Shown one piece after another: positions 43,801 through 52,792 of a stretch of DNA of 64,000 nucleotides. The notes under the pieces were generated by a model. It had not been told where the DNA came from. It ran no database searches and saw only the letters and a list, made by a program, of their open reading frames with translations. The stretch is from Bacteroidota bacterium. Lineage in GTDB: Bacteria > Bacteroidota > Bacteroidia > Bacteroidales > F082. Location: positions 1-64,000 of the forward strand of contig JAERTD010000013.1 in NCBI GenBank assembly GCA_016845175.1, in the 5' to 3' direction. Each line of letters opens with the position of its first letter. Within the stretch, counting starts at the first letter, position 1. Position numbers and translations under genes: made by a program.

Positions 43801-44319
43801 ATGAAAAAAGTAAGCCTGGCAGGCATCGGCTTGATGTTTATTATGATGCTAAGTATCAACCTTCAAGCTCAGTTTCACATGCTACCACCTGAAGGTGAAA
43901 ATACCCAAATCGATTTGAACGAAGGAAGATATTCAACCCTGACCTTTGATAAACTGATGGCTCAATTTGAAGGAAAAGTGGTATACCTGGATTTCTGGGC
44001 AAGCTGGTGTGGTCCTTGTAAAAGAGAAATGCCTTATTCGGCAAAGTTGAAGAAAACCTTTGAAGGAAAAGATGTGGTATTTGTTTACATCTCCACTGAC
44101 AGAAACCCAACAGCCTGGGACAAGGCCATTAAATCCATGCAAATTGGTGGCACACACTACAGGGTAAACAAATCTGTATACGTCGGAATGAATGAAAGAT
44201 TTAATGTCAAGACCATTCCTCGCTATGTACTATTTGACAAAGATGGCAATGTGGTTGATGACAATGCCAAGAGGCCCAGCAACCCCCAATTGGTTGATGA
44301 CATCAACGCCCTATTATAA
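43801..44319 (+). CDS. Exported thioredoxin-fold protein (TlpA-like)
   Basis: A 172-residue exported thioredoxin-like protein. The signal MKKVSLAGIGLMFIMMLSIN ends near LQA-Q. The active site is WASWCGPCKREMP (C70, C73), with cis-Pro in KTIPRYVLFDKDG. It resembles TlpA/ResA proteins that act in periplasmic disulfide exchange. The ATG at 43801 gives a classical signal peptide; an in-frame ATG at 43780 would add seven polar residues. It might support the exported MsrB or cytochrome c maturation, but nothing local proves a partner. Confidence 0.88.
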   Translation: MKKVSLAGIGLMFIMMLSINLQAQFHMLPPEGENTQIDLNEGRYSTLTFDKLMAQFEGKVVYLDFWASWCGPCKREMPYSAKLKKTFEGKDVVFVYISTDRNPTAWDKAIKSMQIGGTHYRVNKSVYVGMNERFNVKTIPRYVLFDKDGNVVDDNAKRPSNPQLVDDINALL

Positions 44320-44343
44320 TAAAACTTACCGGTTGATTGAATC

Positions 44344-44373
44344 AAGCTGCGGATTATATTCGCGGCTTTTTTT
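44344..44373 (+). terminator. Terminator after thioredoxin gene
   Basis: AAGCTGCG (44344-44351) pairs with CGCGGCTT (44361-44368) with one G-T wobble, and seven or more T follow. It lies between two convergent genes and can serve the plus-strand one. Confidence 0.75.
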
Positions 44374-44380
44374 ATGCTTA

Positions 44381-45193
44381 CTAAAGACGCCCTATCAATT
44401 CCTTAAAGAGAATAATCAGGTCTTTTTCGGCCAGAGCAGCATTCTCCAATATATCTTCAATTTCAACTGCTTTTAGATTGTCCGGATCACACTGATCAGT
44501 AATTACAGAAACAGCTGCAACTTTTAAACCAAGATGATTGGCAGCAATAACTTCTGGCACAGTCGACATGCCAACCACATCGGCACCCATGGTTTTTATA
44601 AAGCGGTATTCGGCTCTGGTTTCAAGTGTTGGTCCTATCCAGGCCACGTATACGCCCTTGTTGATCGGGATACTCAACTCTTGTGCTATACCTTCCATGA
44701 CCTCAATAAGCTCAGGATCGTAGGGTCTGCTCATATCCACAAACCTTGGCCCCAGTTCACTATAGTTCTTCCCCACCAATGGGTTGGACGGTATCATATT
44801 GATATGATCATCGATGATCATCAGCGATGCAGGTTTAAAATCAAGATTCACACCGCCACAAGCATTGGAAACCAGGAGGTTTTTGACCCCTATCTTACTC
44901 ATCACATACACAGGAAAGCTGACTTCTTTCATGTTGTAACCCTCGTAAAAATGGAAACGACCATTCATGACAACGACTTTTTTTCCACTTATCCGTCCGA
45001 AGATTAGTTTTCCCGAATGGAATTCTACCGTGGAGACCGGGAAATGAGGAATATCTTCATAATCGATGCTTATTTCTATTTCCATATGGTCGACCAATGA
45101 ACCCAAACCGGTACCCAGAATAACGCCTGTTTCGTAGCCCTTTATTCCTTTACTTTCTATATATGCTGCTGATTCCTGTATTTTATCTAACAT
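44381..45193 (-). CDS. Purine nucleoside phosphorylase (trimeric class)
   Basis: A 270-residue enzyme that splits purine nucleosides with phosphate into base and ribose 1-phosphate. It has the trimeric-class marks: ETGVILGTGLGSLVDHM (phosphate loop), MNGRFHFYEGY, SNACGGVN, GPTLETRAEYRFIKTMGADV and GMSTVPEVIAANHLGLKVAA, then VSVITDQCDP with the purine-site Asn replaced in this position by Asp. Trimeric enzymes prefer guanosine and inosine; the Asp is worth noting for specificity. It is a single gene on the minus strand, cytoplasmic. Confidence 0.93.
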   Translation of the reverse strand: MLDKIQESAAYIESKGIKGYETGVILGTGLGSLVDHMEIEISIDYEDIPHFPVSTVEFHSGKLIFGRISGKKVVVMNGRFHFYEGYNMKEVSFPVYVMSKIGVKNLLVSNACGGVNLDFKPASLMIIDDHINMIPSNPLVGKNYSELGPRFVDMSRPYDPELIEVMEGIAQELSIPINKGVYVAWIGPTLETRAEYRFIKTMGADVVGMSTVPEVIAANHLGLKVAAVSVITDQCDPDNLKAVEIEDILENAALAEKDLIILFKELIGRL

Positions 45194-45362
45194 AAGTTTC
45201 TGTTTGCTATTTGCTTTGCTAAGGTAACAAGTTTGACATCACCACAGCCTCAGAAAACATTGATATTTCCAGTTACAGATGCTAAGTTTTCTCGTGAGGA
45301 CACTCCCTCAACTCCTGGTATTTCTTATGTCCCATAAGGATAATCCATCTGTCTTATTGGTT

Positions 45363-45370
45363 TATCTTTG
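45363..45370 (+). promoter_or_regulatory. Candidate -7 element before CotH gene
   Basis: TATCTTTG matches TAnnTTTG and lies 19 bases before the ATG at 45389. It overlaps an in-frame TTG at 45368, which argues against that TTG being the start. Confidence 0.35.
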
Positions 45371-45388
45371 CTGATCCAAGTCCCTATT

Positions 45389-47638
45389 ATGAAACTCCAA
45401 ATTCAAATCAGTCTTTTGTTCTGCATCCTAGGCAGTGTAGTGTTCGCTCAACCAAACTTTCCCGAAGACGGGCCACTCTACAGCAGTGAAGGTGTAGCAA
45501 GAATTGATATAAGCATAGACCCTGACACCCTAGCCTGGCTTTACGAAGATGAAAATCTTGAAAGCGATATTGAATTCACAGCTCAGTTTATTTTCGATAA
45601 TGGCGAAATCAGAGACACCATCGATCCTGTTGGATTCAGGCTTCGGGGCAACACCTCACGACATTCACAAAAAAAATCATTTAAGGTTTCTTTCAACCGT
45701 TTTATTCAAGGGGGAAAATACCATGGTGTAGAAAAACTCAACCTCAATGGCGAACACAACGACCCATCCCTACTGCGGGCTCATGTGAGCTGGGATATCA
45801 TGAGAAAGCTGGAGATTCCTGCACCACGTTCCAATCATGTAGAGGTATATATCAATGGTTCTTACTATGGTCTGTATCTTAATGTGGAGCATATCGATGA
45901 AGAGTTTGTAAAATCACGCTTTGGCAAGAATGATGGCAACCTATACAAATGCCTATATCCAGCAGACTTGGATTATTTGGGAAGTAATCCTGACGCCTAT
46001 AAGATGGACGTTGGGGGTAGAAGGGTATATGATCTAAAAACAAATACAGCACTTGACGATTATAGTGATCTGGCTCATTTCATTGATGTTTTGAATAATA
46101 CCAGCACTCCGGATTTAGAATGTGAACTGGATGAGGTATTTAATATGTATCCCTATTTAAAGGTAATAGCCACCGATATTTTAATAGGCAACTGGGATGG
46201 TCCCATGTATAACAAAAATAACTTCTACCTCTACCACAATACAATCACTAACAAATTTGAATACATTCCTTACGACCTGGACAATACTTCTGGTATCGAC
46301 TGGTTTGGAATTAACTGGGCAAACCGGAATATTTATAAATGGAGCCGGACAGATGAGCCCAGACCCATTTATACACGCTTCATGGAACAAGCGGAATTAC
46401 GTAATCAATATTCACATATAGTCAAAACCTTGGTCAGTACTACTATCAACTTCGACTCCCTTGATGCCGCCCTTGTCCAGAAAAGGAATGAACTACTACC
46501 CTATGTGTCCAACGACCCGTATTACCCTCTGGATTATGGCTTTAGCACTTCTGATTTTTTGAACTCACTCCACACAGCCTATGGTGCCCATGTTAAAGAT
46601 GGAGTCAGTAGTTTTCTATTTGAGAGATCGGCCAACATGTTGAATCAGGTGGAGCATAGGGATGCGAAACCTATAATTAATTATATCAAGTCGGGTCGGA
46701 TAGCTGCTAATGAGGTTTTTGTATCCGCATACATTACTTTTAAGGATTACCCGGGACAAGCTGAAGTTTCCTATTCCATCAACGGAACAGATTGGTTGAA
46801 AAAACCTATGTATGATGATGGCTGGCATGGCGATGGTGAAGCCGGAGACCATATTTACGGAGCCAGTATTGTGAATGCCGGTCTCAGTGAAGGTATGGAA
46901 TTCCGGATCGAAGCCGCTGATGCCATCAATCTGCTAAATAGTTTGCCCTGCAAATCCATTTACATACCGGGCGTCGGGTCAAGTATCCCTCTCTATATTA
47001 ATGAGTTTATGGCATCTAACAATCAAACCATCGCAGATGAACATGGCAACTATGGAGACTGGATTGAAATCTACAATGCCGGAAATGACAATATCTGGCT
47101 TGGCAATCTTTACCTGACCGACAATCTTGATAATCCAACGAAATGGCTGATGCCTAACCACAGCATGAGTCCGGGATCTTTTTTAATTATATGGGCTGAT
47201 GGCAAACCTGAAGATGGTCCTTATCATGCCAATTTTAAACTGAGTAAAGAAGGTGAGGAAATCGGTCTTTTCAGATTTGACGAACAACTCATTGATGACA
47301 TTGTATTTGGCCCTCAGGAGGAAGACGTTTCCTATGGCAGGGAAAAAGATGCCTATCCTGGATGGCAGTTCTTTGTGCATCCCACTCCGGGTTCCAGCAA
47401 TGCTCCTGATGCGGTTCAACTAATCAGTGAATCTGAGGCATTTATAGTATATCCTAATCCGGCTAAGGGTGGCCAGGTATACCTCAACAAGATACTGGAT
47501 GTGAGTGTTTATAATACGTATGGTCAACTTATCGAATCAATACCGGAAACTACTGTATTGAATATTGACACTTACCCTAAAGGTTTATACATTATAGTGA
47601 ATAAAGAAGGTCATAAAAGGAAGCTATTGATTCAGTAG
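45389..47638 (+). CDS. Secreted CotH-kinase/lamin-tail T9SS protein
   Basis: A 749-residue exported protein. Signal peptide about 1-20 (ends VFA-Q). A CotH domain (about 30-400) shows LRGNTSRHSQKKSFKVSFNR, LNGEHNDPSLLRAHVSWDIM, NWDGPMYNKNNFYLYHN and the metal-binding YIPYDLDNTSGIDWF. CotH proteins are atypical protein kinases. A lamin-tail domain (about 535-640) has YINEFMASNNQTIADEHGNY and DWIEIYNAG. The C-terminus is a T9SS sorting domain (IVYPNPAKGGQVYLNKI...YPKGLYIIVNKEG). The combination CotH-LTD-T9SS is frequent in Bacteroidota; the substrates are unknown. Confidence 0.92.
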   Translation: MKLQIQISLLFCILGSVVFAQPNFPEDGPLYSSEGVARIDISIDPDTLAWLYEDENLESDIEFTAQFIFDNGEIRDTIDPVGFRLRGNTSRHSQKKSFKVSFNRFIQGGKYHGVEKLNLNGEHNDPSLLRAHVSWDIMRKLEIPAPRSNHVEVYINGSYYGLYLNVEHIDEEFVKSRFGKNDGNLYKCLYPADLDYLGSNPDAYKMDVGGRRVYDLKTNTALDDYSDLAHFIDVLNNTSTPDLECELDEVFNMYPYLKVIATDILIGNWDGPMYNKNNFYLYHNTITNKFEYIPYDLDNTSGIDWFGINWANRNIYKWSRTDEPRPIYTRFMEQAELRNQYSHIVKTLVSTTINFDSLDAALVQKRNELLPYVSNDPYYPLDYGFSTSDFLNSLHTAYGAHVKDGVSSFLFERSANMLNQVEHRDAKPIINYIKSGRIAANEVFVSAYITFKDYPGQAEVSYSINGTDWLKKPMYDDGWHGDGEAGDHIYGASIVNAGLSEGMEFRIEAADAINLLNSLPCKSIYIPGVGSSIPLYINEFMASNNQTIADEHGNYGDWIEIYNAGNDNIWLGNLYLTDNLDNPTKWLMPNHSMSPGSFLIIWADGKPEDGPYHANFKLSKEGEEIGLFRFDEQLIDDIVFGPQEEDVSYGREKDAYPGWQFFVHPTPGSSNAPDAVQLISESEAFIVYPNPAKGGQVYLNKILDVSVYNTYGQLIESIPETTVLNIDTYPKGLYIIVNKEGHKRKLLIQ

Positions 47639-47753
47639 ATTGTTGACTTCATAGTGTAACGTCACAGCTTTTCACACTTTTTTAACAATTTGGTTTACAA
47701 CATTTTCTATTGTTCTCTGTTATACATAAACAGACCGAAAAGCAATAAAGAAG

Positions 47754-48230
47754 ATGTCGAAGATCCGAATCAAATTGTTCTCTCTGGCCATGATATGTAG
47801 CCTCATGATTCAGGCACAACACACAAAAGAAATGACAAAAGAACCAGAACATAAATCAGAAAAAGAATGGATGCAGGAACTGGACCCTGAACAGTACCAG
47901 GTATTGCGCCAATGTGGTACAGAAGCACCCTTTACAGGTAAATACTACAAGCATGATGAGAAAGGCAGTTACCACTGTGCCGGTTGTGGAGCTGCTCTTT
48001 TTTCATCTGACACCAAATATGAATCGGGATCAGGATGGCCTAGTTTTTATGCCGCTATCGATGGTGATGCCGTAAAGAAGGTGCTGGATAAAAGCCACGG
48101 TATGATTCGAACAGAAATCAAATGTGCATCATGTGATGGACATTTGGGCCATATATTTAATGATGGTCCGGCTCCCACAGGCATGCGCTATTGTGTGAAC
48201 TCACTTTCCCTTCAATTCGAACAGAAATAA
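47754..48230 (+). CDS. msrB: MsrB, methionine-(R)-sulfoxide reductase, exported
   Basis: A 158-residue MsrB. The zinc site has two CxxC pairs (C75/C78 in [10 protein letters not shown]124/C127 in [10 protein letters not shown]); the catalytic Cys is C147 in [19 protein letters not shown] is the substrate-site motif. C54 (RQCGTE) could act as resolving cysteine. The N-terminus [20 protein letters not shown] is a signal peptide, so it repairs oxidised methionine in envelope proteins. It probably works with an exported thioredoxin, possibly the one at 43801. It is convergent with the glycosidase gene that follows. Confidence 0.94.
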   Translation: MSKIRIKLFSLAMICSLMIQAQHTKEMTKEPEHKSEKEWMQELDPEQYQVLRQCGTEAPFTGKYYKHDEKGSYHCAGCGAALFSSDTKYESGSGWPSFYAAIDGDAVKKVLDKSHGMIRTEIKCASCDGHLGHIFNDGPAPTGMRYCVNSLSLQFEQK

Positions 48231-48233
48231 GGC

Positions 48234-50642
48234 TTAATTAGGCTTCAATTCCAGTCTCATTTTCTCAAATGGAATGGGGTTGGCAGTGATCCAAAGTTCA
48301 GGCTTCAATTCCAGCTTATCGGCTTCATATGCCATGACAAAAACCTCTATTTGCTTGCCTTCCATCTGTTGATCCACAGGAAAATAGTAAGTATAGTTTT
48401 TATCTGAGCGGGCATTCACATATTCCCATGTATTGGATGGGTAGGAAACGGCTCGGTCCGGACACCCCATGAGTTGTCCATCCACTTTCACAGCAGCGTA
48501 AGCGCCTTCCACACCATGTACGCCATTAATGGCTATACATAGATAGCTTCCCTTATGAATTTCATCAAGTTGCACAGATGCAGACCATAGTTTCTGAGCT
48601 TTCATTCTTGTACTGCTAGCGAACAAATTGGATGCCCTCCAGGCGGACCTGTCGACAGTTTCTCCCTTTGATCTCCCATAAACTTCAGTAATCTGACGTG
48701 GATAATAGGAAATCTTGAGATAACGCAGTGGTTCGTTAAGCGGGATGGCTATCAGAGTATCAGCCATAAACTTCAGTCTTTCCCATTCATTAAGATCGGT
48801 CGAAACCTCAGCATAATAAGCTTCATCTATAAGCAGTGGCTGAAGGGAAAAATAATCAGGAATTTGCAAAAACACAGTATCCAAGCTTATAACTGCTCCT
48901 AAATCAAGTCTGAAACAGCCCCCTTTTACCCTTTGATCTACATTATATTTAATGGATGGCCAAAAGCCCGTACCTCTGTCACCATCAAACAGGTTTTTAT
49001 CCCAGATACCTCTGTCTACGAACACATCCTGCTCAAAGAAGGCTTGCTGCGCTTCAAGAACCTGTGGGATTTCAGACCATCCTGAACGCTGGATAGACCT
49101 AACTTCCAGGGCGTTGTTATCAGCAGCAAAAACCGTGGCTTCATATAAGGCATCGGTATCCATTGGCTTGTCCACCACAGTCAGCTTAATTAGCTTTTGG
49201 TGGTAAGGGGATTTATAGGTTTTACCAGGAAAGCTGATGTTCACTTCACCGGAAAATTGGTCTATTTCTTTACCATTGATGGAGGCTCTTTTATAAGCCT
49301 CGGCTTGATTTATTGTAAAACTGGCCTGCTGTCCCGGCATCCCCAACAAATCAATTTGAATATTTTGTTCAGGAATGTCCTTTACTACAGCATATTCTAT
49401 TCCATCCAGGGCTACTTCCTCATTGGGTTCCGAAGAAAGCAATAGTAAACATGAACGGAATGAGGGGATTCTGACCATAATTGGTGTTCCGATCTTAACA
49501 TTCCCCATGAGTTTTTCGGTAGGATGATATTGTCGTATTTCATAAACACCCTCGGGCTTAAGTAAGGGTATCGAATCTATATAAAAGGTATATACAGTAT
49601 CCTGCCAACTAAGATTCCTAAGGCTCAGCAAACAAGTATTGCTATCACCTCTGGCTACTGCATAGGGTCCAAAATTCTCAGGTAATATGGTTCCATCAAC
49701 CAGGATCTCCCGGTATTTCTTATGCAAATTATATATCCTAGCCAATTTGGGAAACTCATCATCTCGAAGTAACCAAGGGTTGCCATAAATTTCCGGAGCC
49801 AGTATTAAACTTCGGTTAAAAGCCTGTAAAATGAGATCATCATCCCAATAATCCAAACAGGAAGAGATACAGGTACCGTGGTCTTCAGTAAGTCGTTGCA
49901 AACCAGGAACCAGTCCGCGTGAAATAGCGCCTGCCCTATGGTGGGGAGCCGTTTGATGATTACTGGCAAAAACATCTATATAGGTTTCCTGTCCTCCCCA
50001 TAAAAATGTGGTAGCATAGGGTTTTCCTTTCTTAAGACCAAGACGGTGGTTTAGCAAAATCAGGTCGGGGCTATAGAGCCTGCATTGGATCATCATATTA
50101 ACAAAATCATCTTCCTTTTCTTCTCGAAGTGCCCCGCAAACTGCATCAAACTTAAAAAGAGCAAATTCAAAGTCTCTGCACAGGCTTACCATTTGTTCGG
50201 TTCTCAATGCTGTTTCTTCTTCTGTGTCGCCAAAACCATCCGGACCTCCCCATATTCCCAAACGAGTATTCATGGCCTTTGCCTTTTCATACATGGGTTG
50301 GAAACCTTTGGGAAACTGGCTTTTAAATCGTTCTGAATGCATACTACCATAGAATCGTTTTCCATCAATGGCACCCGCATCGAAGGCATAGATATCCAGG
50401 GTCATGCCGTAGGTTTCATGAAGCCAGTTGAAAAATTCCAGATTGATCATGGTTTGGGCCTCGGTGGCACCTTCGTTTGTATTGTTGATCCAACTAAAAT
50501 ATTGTGCCCGGGAAGGGCTTTTTTCGTCAGCACCAGGGTAAACCGATGAGGCTTCCTGAGCTGAACCTAAGAGTGGTACACAAGCATAAACCAGAAACAT
50601 GACCAGTGCTATACAGCTTGTCTTCAGACTATTACTTTTCAT
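48234..50642 (-). CDS. Putative secreted glycoside hydrolase (clan GH-D-like) with discoidin-like domain
   Basis: An 802-residue exported protein. Signal peptide about 1-29. Residues about 45-330 look like a TIM barrel: YFSWINNTNEGATEAQ, RLGIWGGPDGFGDT, and FALFKFDAVCG (D166), a Lys-x-Asp strand end like the nucleophile of GH27/GH36 alpha-galactosidases; DHGTCISSCLDYWDDD may hold the acid. A beta-sandwich follows. A discoidin (F5/8C)-like domain lies at about 560-690 (NLFDGDRGTGFWPS, RLDLGAVISLDTVFLQIP), and another beta domain ends the protein. I do not recognise an assigned CAZy family. It overlaps the upstream GH97 gene by 11 bases, so both enzymes probably act on the same glycan. Confidence 0.72.
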   Translation of the reverse strand: MKSNSLKTSCIALVMFLVYACVPLLGSAQEASSVYPGADEKSPSRAQYFSWINNTNEGATEAQTMINLEFFNWLHETYGMTLDIYAFDAGAIDGKRFYGSMHSERFKSQFPKGFQPMYEKAKAMNTRLGIWGGPDGFGDTEEETALRTEQMVSLCRDFEFALFKFDAVCGALREEKEDDFVNMMIQCRLYSPDLILLNHRLGLKKGKPYATTFLWGGQETYIDVFASNHQTAPHHRAGAISRGLVPGLQRLTEDHGTCISSCLDYWDDDLILQAFNRSLILAPEIYGNPWLLRDDEFPKLARIYNLHKKYREILVDGTILPENFGPYAVARGDSNTCLLSLRNLSWQDTVYTFYIDSIPLLKPEGVYEIRQYHPTEKLMGNVKIGTPIMVRIPSFRSCLLLLSSEPNEEVALDGIEYAVVKDIPEQNIQIDLLGMPGQQASFTINQAEAYKRASINGKEIDQFSGEVNISFPGKTYKSPYHQKLIKLTVVDKPMDTDALYEATVFAADNNALEVRSIQRSGWSEIPQVLEAQQAFFEQDVFVDRGIWDKNLFDGDRGTGFWPSIKYNVDQRVKGGCFRLDLGAVISLDTVFLQIPDYFSLQPLLIDEAYYAEVSTDLNEWERLKFMADTLIAIPLNEPLRYLKISYYPRQITEVYGRSKGETVDRSAWRASNLFASSTRMKAQKLWSASVQLDEIHKGSYLCIAINGVHGVEGAYAAVKVDGQLMGCPDRAVSYPSNTWEYVNARSDKNYTYYFPVDQQMEGKQIEVFVMAYEADKLELKPELWITANPIPFEKMRLELKPN

Positions 50643-52608
50643 TGCTTTTCTTTTTAATTATTGCGGCATAGCCACCTTCTGAGGCCATAGGAATAGATAT
50701 TATTTCACCAGCACCAATACTACGCTCTGAATACTGGAAATCCTCTGCATGCCTCCTGGTATTGGGTCCGTCCTGCATCACACTAATGGTATACTCACCC
50801 TCTCCTAAAAATGAACAATCCACCTTAAAATCCCGAGCCTTATCATTGGTCATCGCTCCAATATACCAGTCATCATTATACCTTCGGGCTATTACAAGAT
50901 ATTCTCCCACACTGGCTTCCAGTGCTCTGGTTTCATGCCAAATGGTGGGTATCTGACTGATGAAACGGGTTGTTGTCTCCTCTTTCAAATACTGGGTTGG
51001 ATTGTCGCAAAGCATCTGCAAAGGACTTTCGTAGATAATATACATGGCCAATTGATGACATCGGCTTCCCATACTCATGGGTCTTGACCATCGGGCATGA
51101 AAATTATGAGAAAGGGCGTTGTCCATGGCACCGGGCGTATAATCCATGGGTCCTGCCACCATCCGAATAAAAGGCAACTGAAGGTTGTGTGTGGTGGTGT
51201 TTTTATCCGTCCACTTGCATTGCTCCTGTCCCCTTAAACCTTCATAGGACAATACATTGGGATAAGCTCTTCTTAAACCGGCAGGCTTAAAGGTCCCATG
51301 GAAGTCGACCACCATTTTACGTTGAGCTGTGGCTTTGGCCACCCTTTCATAGTAGTTAACCATATATTGATCAGCGCGTTGCATGAAGTCAACTTTCACT
51401 CCCACCACGCCCCATTTCCTATACAAATCCAAAATAGCATCCATATCGGTATCCAGTGGCCCCCAGAGCACCCAAAGGATGACACCAACTCCTTTTTCAT
51501 CACCATAAGCCACAAGCTCTTCCACATCAATTTTGTCAGAACAAGCCATTACATTGTTGGTAGATTGGGACCAACCTTCATCCAGAATGATATACTCCAA
51601 ACCAAATTGTGAGGCAAAATCGATATAGTATTTGTAGGTTTCCGTATTGATACCAGCTTCAAAATCAATTCCGGTAATATTGTTATCATTCCACCAATCC
51701 CAGGCCACCAAACCGGGTTGTATCCAGTTCACATCCTTCAGCTGAAGATCAGAGGAAAGTTGGTAAACCAGATTGTTTTCAATGAGTTCTCTGTCATCAT
51801 CCGTAATTATAAACAACCTCCAGGGATAGCTTCGTTCACCTTTGGTTTTTGCCAGATAATCTGCATTCTTTAGTTCTTGATTTCTATCGGAGTCCCCATT
51901 CTTCGGTTTGGCTTCCAACACATAGGGTGGAAAATCAGCCTTGAGAGCTGTGGGTCCATGGGTTCTGAGAAACATAGCCGGATAATCATATAAATCAGCC
52001 TCTGTTACTAATATTCGGACACCATTATCTTTGTAAAACAACACAGGTAATGAGGCCAGCGCCTGATAGTCTAAAGCAGCTAAAGCGGTATCCACATAAT
52101 ATCTCTCATAGTGTGATATAAAACCAGACTCCTGCGGGTAATACACTTTAAAGTCATCTGTTAGATGCCATTCAAGTATCTCATCTTTCACAACCACCTC
52201 TTTGCGATAACTTGTTTCAAGCCTGTAGGCCATCCCCTGGTCATAAGCCCTCAGAATCAACCGATAACCCTTTTTAAAGTTGAGGGAGAGTTCATTATAG
52301 AAATCCCTAATTTCAGAATCTTTACAAGGAATCTTCGAAGATAATATTTGGTCAATTGTTTTTCTGTCAATCTTTATTAGCTCTAACTGACTTCCTAATA
52401 GCTTTTCTTCAATGGCCATTCCCATACTCAACCGCGATATAACCAAGTGATCCTTATACCAGATAGAAATATTCAAATGATCGCTTAGCTCAACGGCTAT
52501 CCTGAGGTGTTGATCAGGTGACCTTAAATCTATGGATTCTGCAGTCAATGTATGATAAGAACAAAAGACCGTCAGAAATAGCAAGAGTATTATCTTTTTC
52601 ATTTTCAA
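50632..52608 (-). CDS. GH97 glycoside hydrolase
   Basis: A 658-residue exported GH97 enzyme. Signal peptide about 1-23. An N-terminal beta-super-sandwich (about 25-285) begins SIDLRSPDQHLRIAVELSD. The TIM barrel (about 290-560) has GLVAWDWWNDNNITGIDFEA, YIILDEGWSQST, VGVKVDFMQRADQ and LSYEGLRGQEQCKW. A C-terminal beta domain closes it. GH97 contains inverting alpha-glucosidases (SusB) and retaining alpha-galactosidases. The Asp at 407 (KVDF) at the end of the fourth strand matches the nucleophile position of the retaining type, so an alpha-galactosidase-like retaining enzyme is inferred. It is the first gene of a two-gene minus-strand unit. Confidence 0.92.
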   Translation of the reverse strand: MKMKKIILLLFLTVFCSYHTLTAESIDLRSPDQHLRIAVELSDHLNISIWYKDHLVISRLSMGMAIEEKLLGSQLELIKIDRKTIDQILSSKIPCKDSEIRDFYNELSLNFKKGYRLILRAYDQGMAYRLETSYRKEVVVKDEILEWHLTDDFKVYYPQESGFISHYERYYVDTALAALDYQALASLPVLFYKDNGVRILVTEADLYDYPAMFLRTHGPTALKADFPPYVLEAKPKNGDSDRNQELKNADYLAKTKGERSYPWRLFIITDDDRELIENNLVYQLSSDLQLKDVNWIQPGLVAWDWWNDNNITGIDFEAGINTETYKYYIDFASQFGLEYIILDEGWSQSTNNVMACSDKIDVEELVAYGDEKGVGVILWVLWGPLDTDMDAILDLYRKWGVVGVKVDFMQRADQYMVNYYERVAKATAQRKMVVDFHGTFKPAGLRRAYPNVLSYEGLRGQEQCKWTDKNTTTHNLQLPFIRMVAGPMDYTPGAMDNALSHNFHARWSRPMSMGSRCHQLAMYIIYESPLQMLCDNPTQYLKEETTTRFISQIPTIWHETRALEASVGEYLVIARRYNDDWYIGAMTNDKARDFKVDCSFLGEGEYTISVMQDGPNTRRHAEDFQYSERSIGAGEIISIPMASEGGYAAIIKKKSNEK

Positions 52609-52724
52609 TTGGTTTTAAAAACAAATTCCAAACCTGGTTAACAAACCTCAGCTAGATTTTGAATCCACTAAATGTAACAATAAAACAGCTTTATGTATTC
52701 AGTGGGATTAAGATAATATTACAG

Positions 52725-52754
52725 TTGCCACAGACTATCAAATTTGTACTTTCG
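52725..52754 (+). promoter_or_regulatory. Promoter of the Dph6-like gene
   Basis: TTG at 52725-52727, a 19-base spacer and TACTTTCG at 52747-52754 (one mismatch to TAnnTTTG). The ATG at 52793 is 38 bases downstream. Confidence 0.5.
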
Positions 52755-52792
52755 TCCCATAATACACAATCCATCATTCGATACAAACGCCT

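Noticed and set aside
47650-47685. AGTGT/ACACT hairpin with T-run after the CotH gene
   Set aside because: The stem is only 5 bases with a 16-base loop; too weak to call a terminator.
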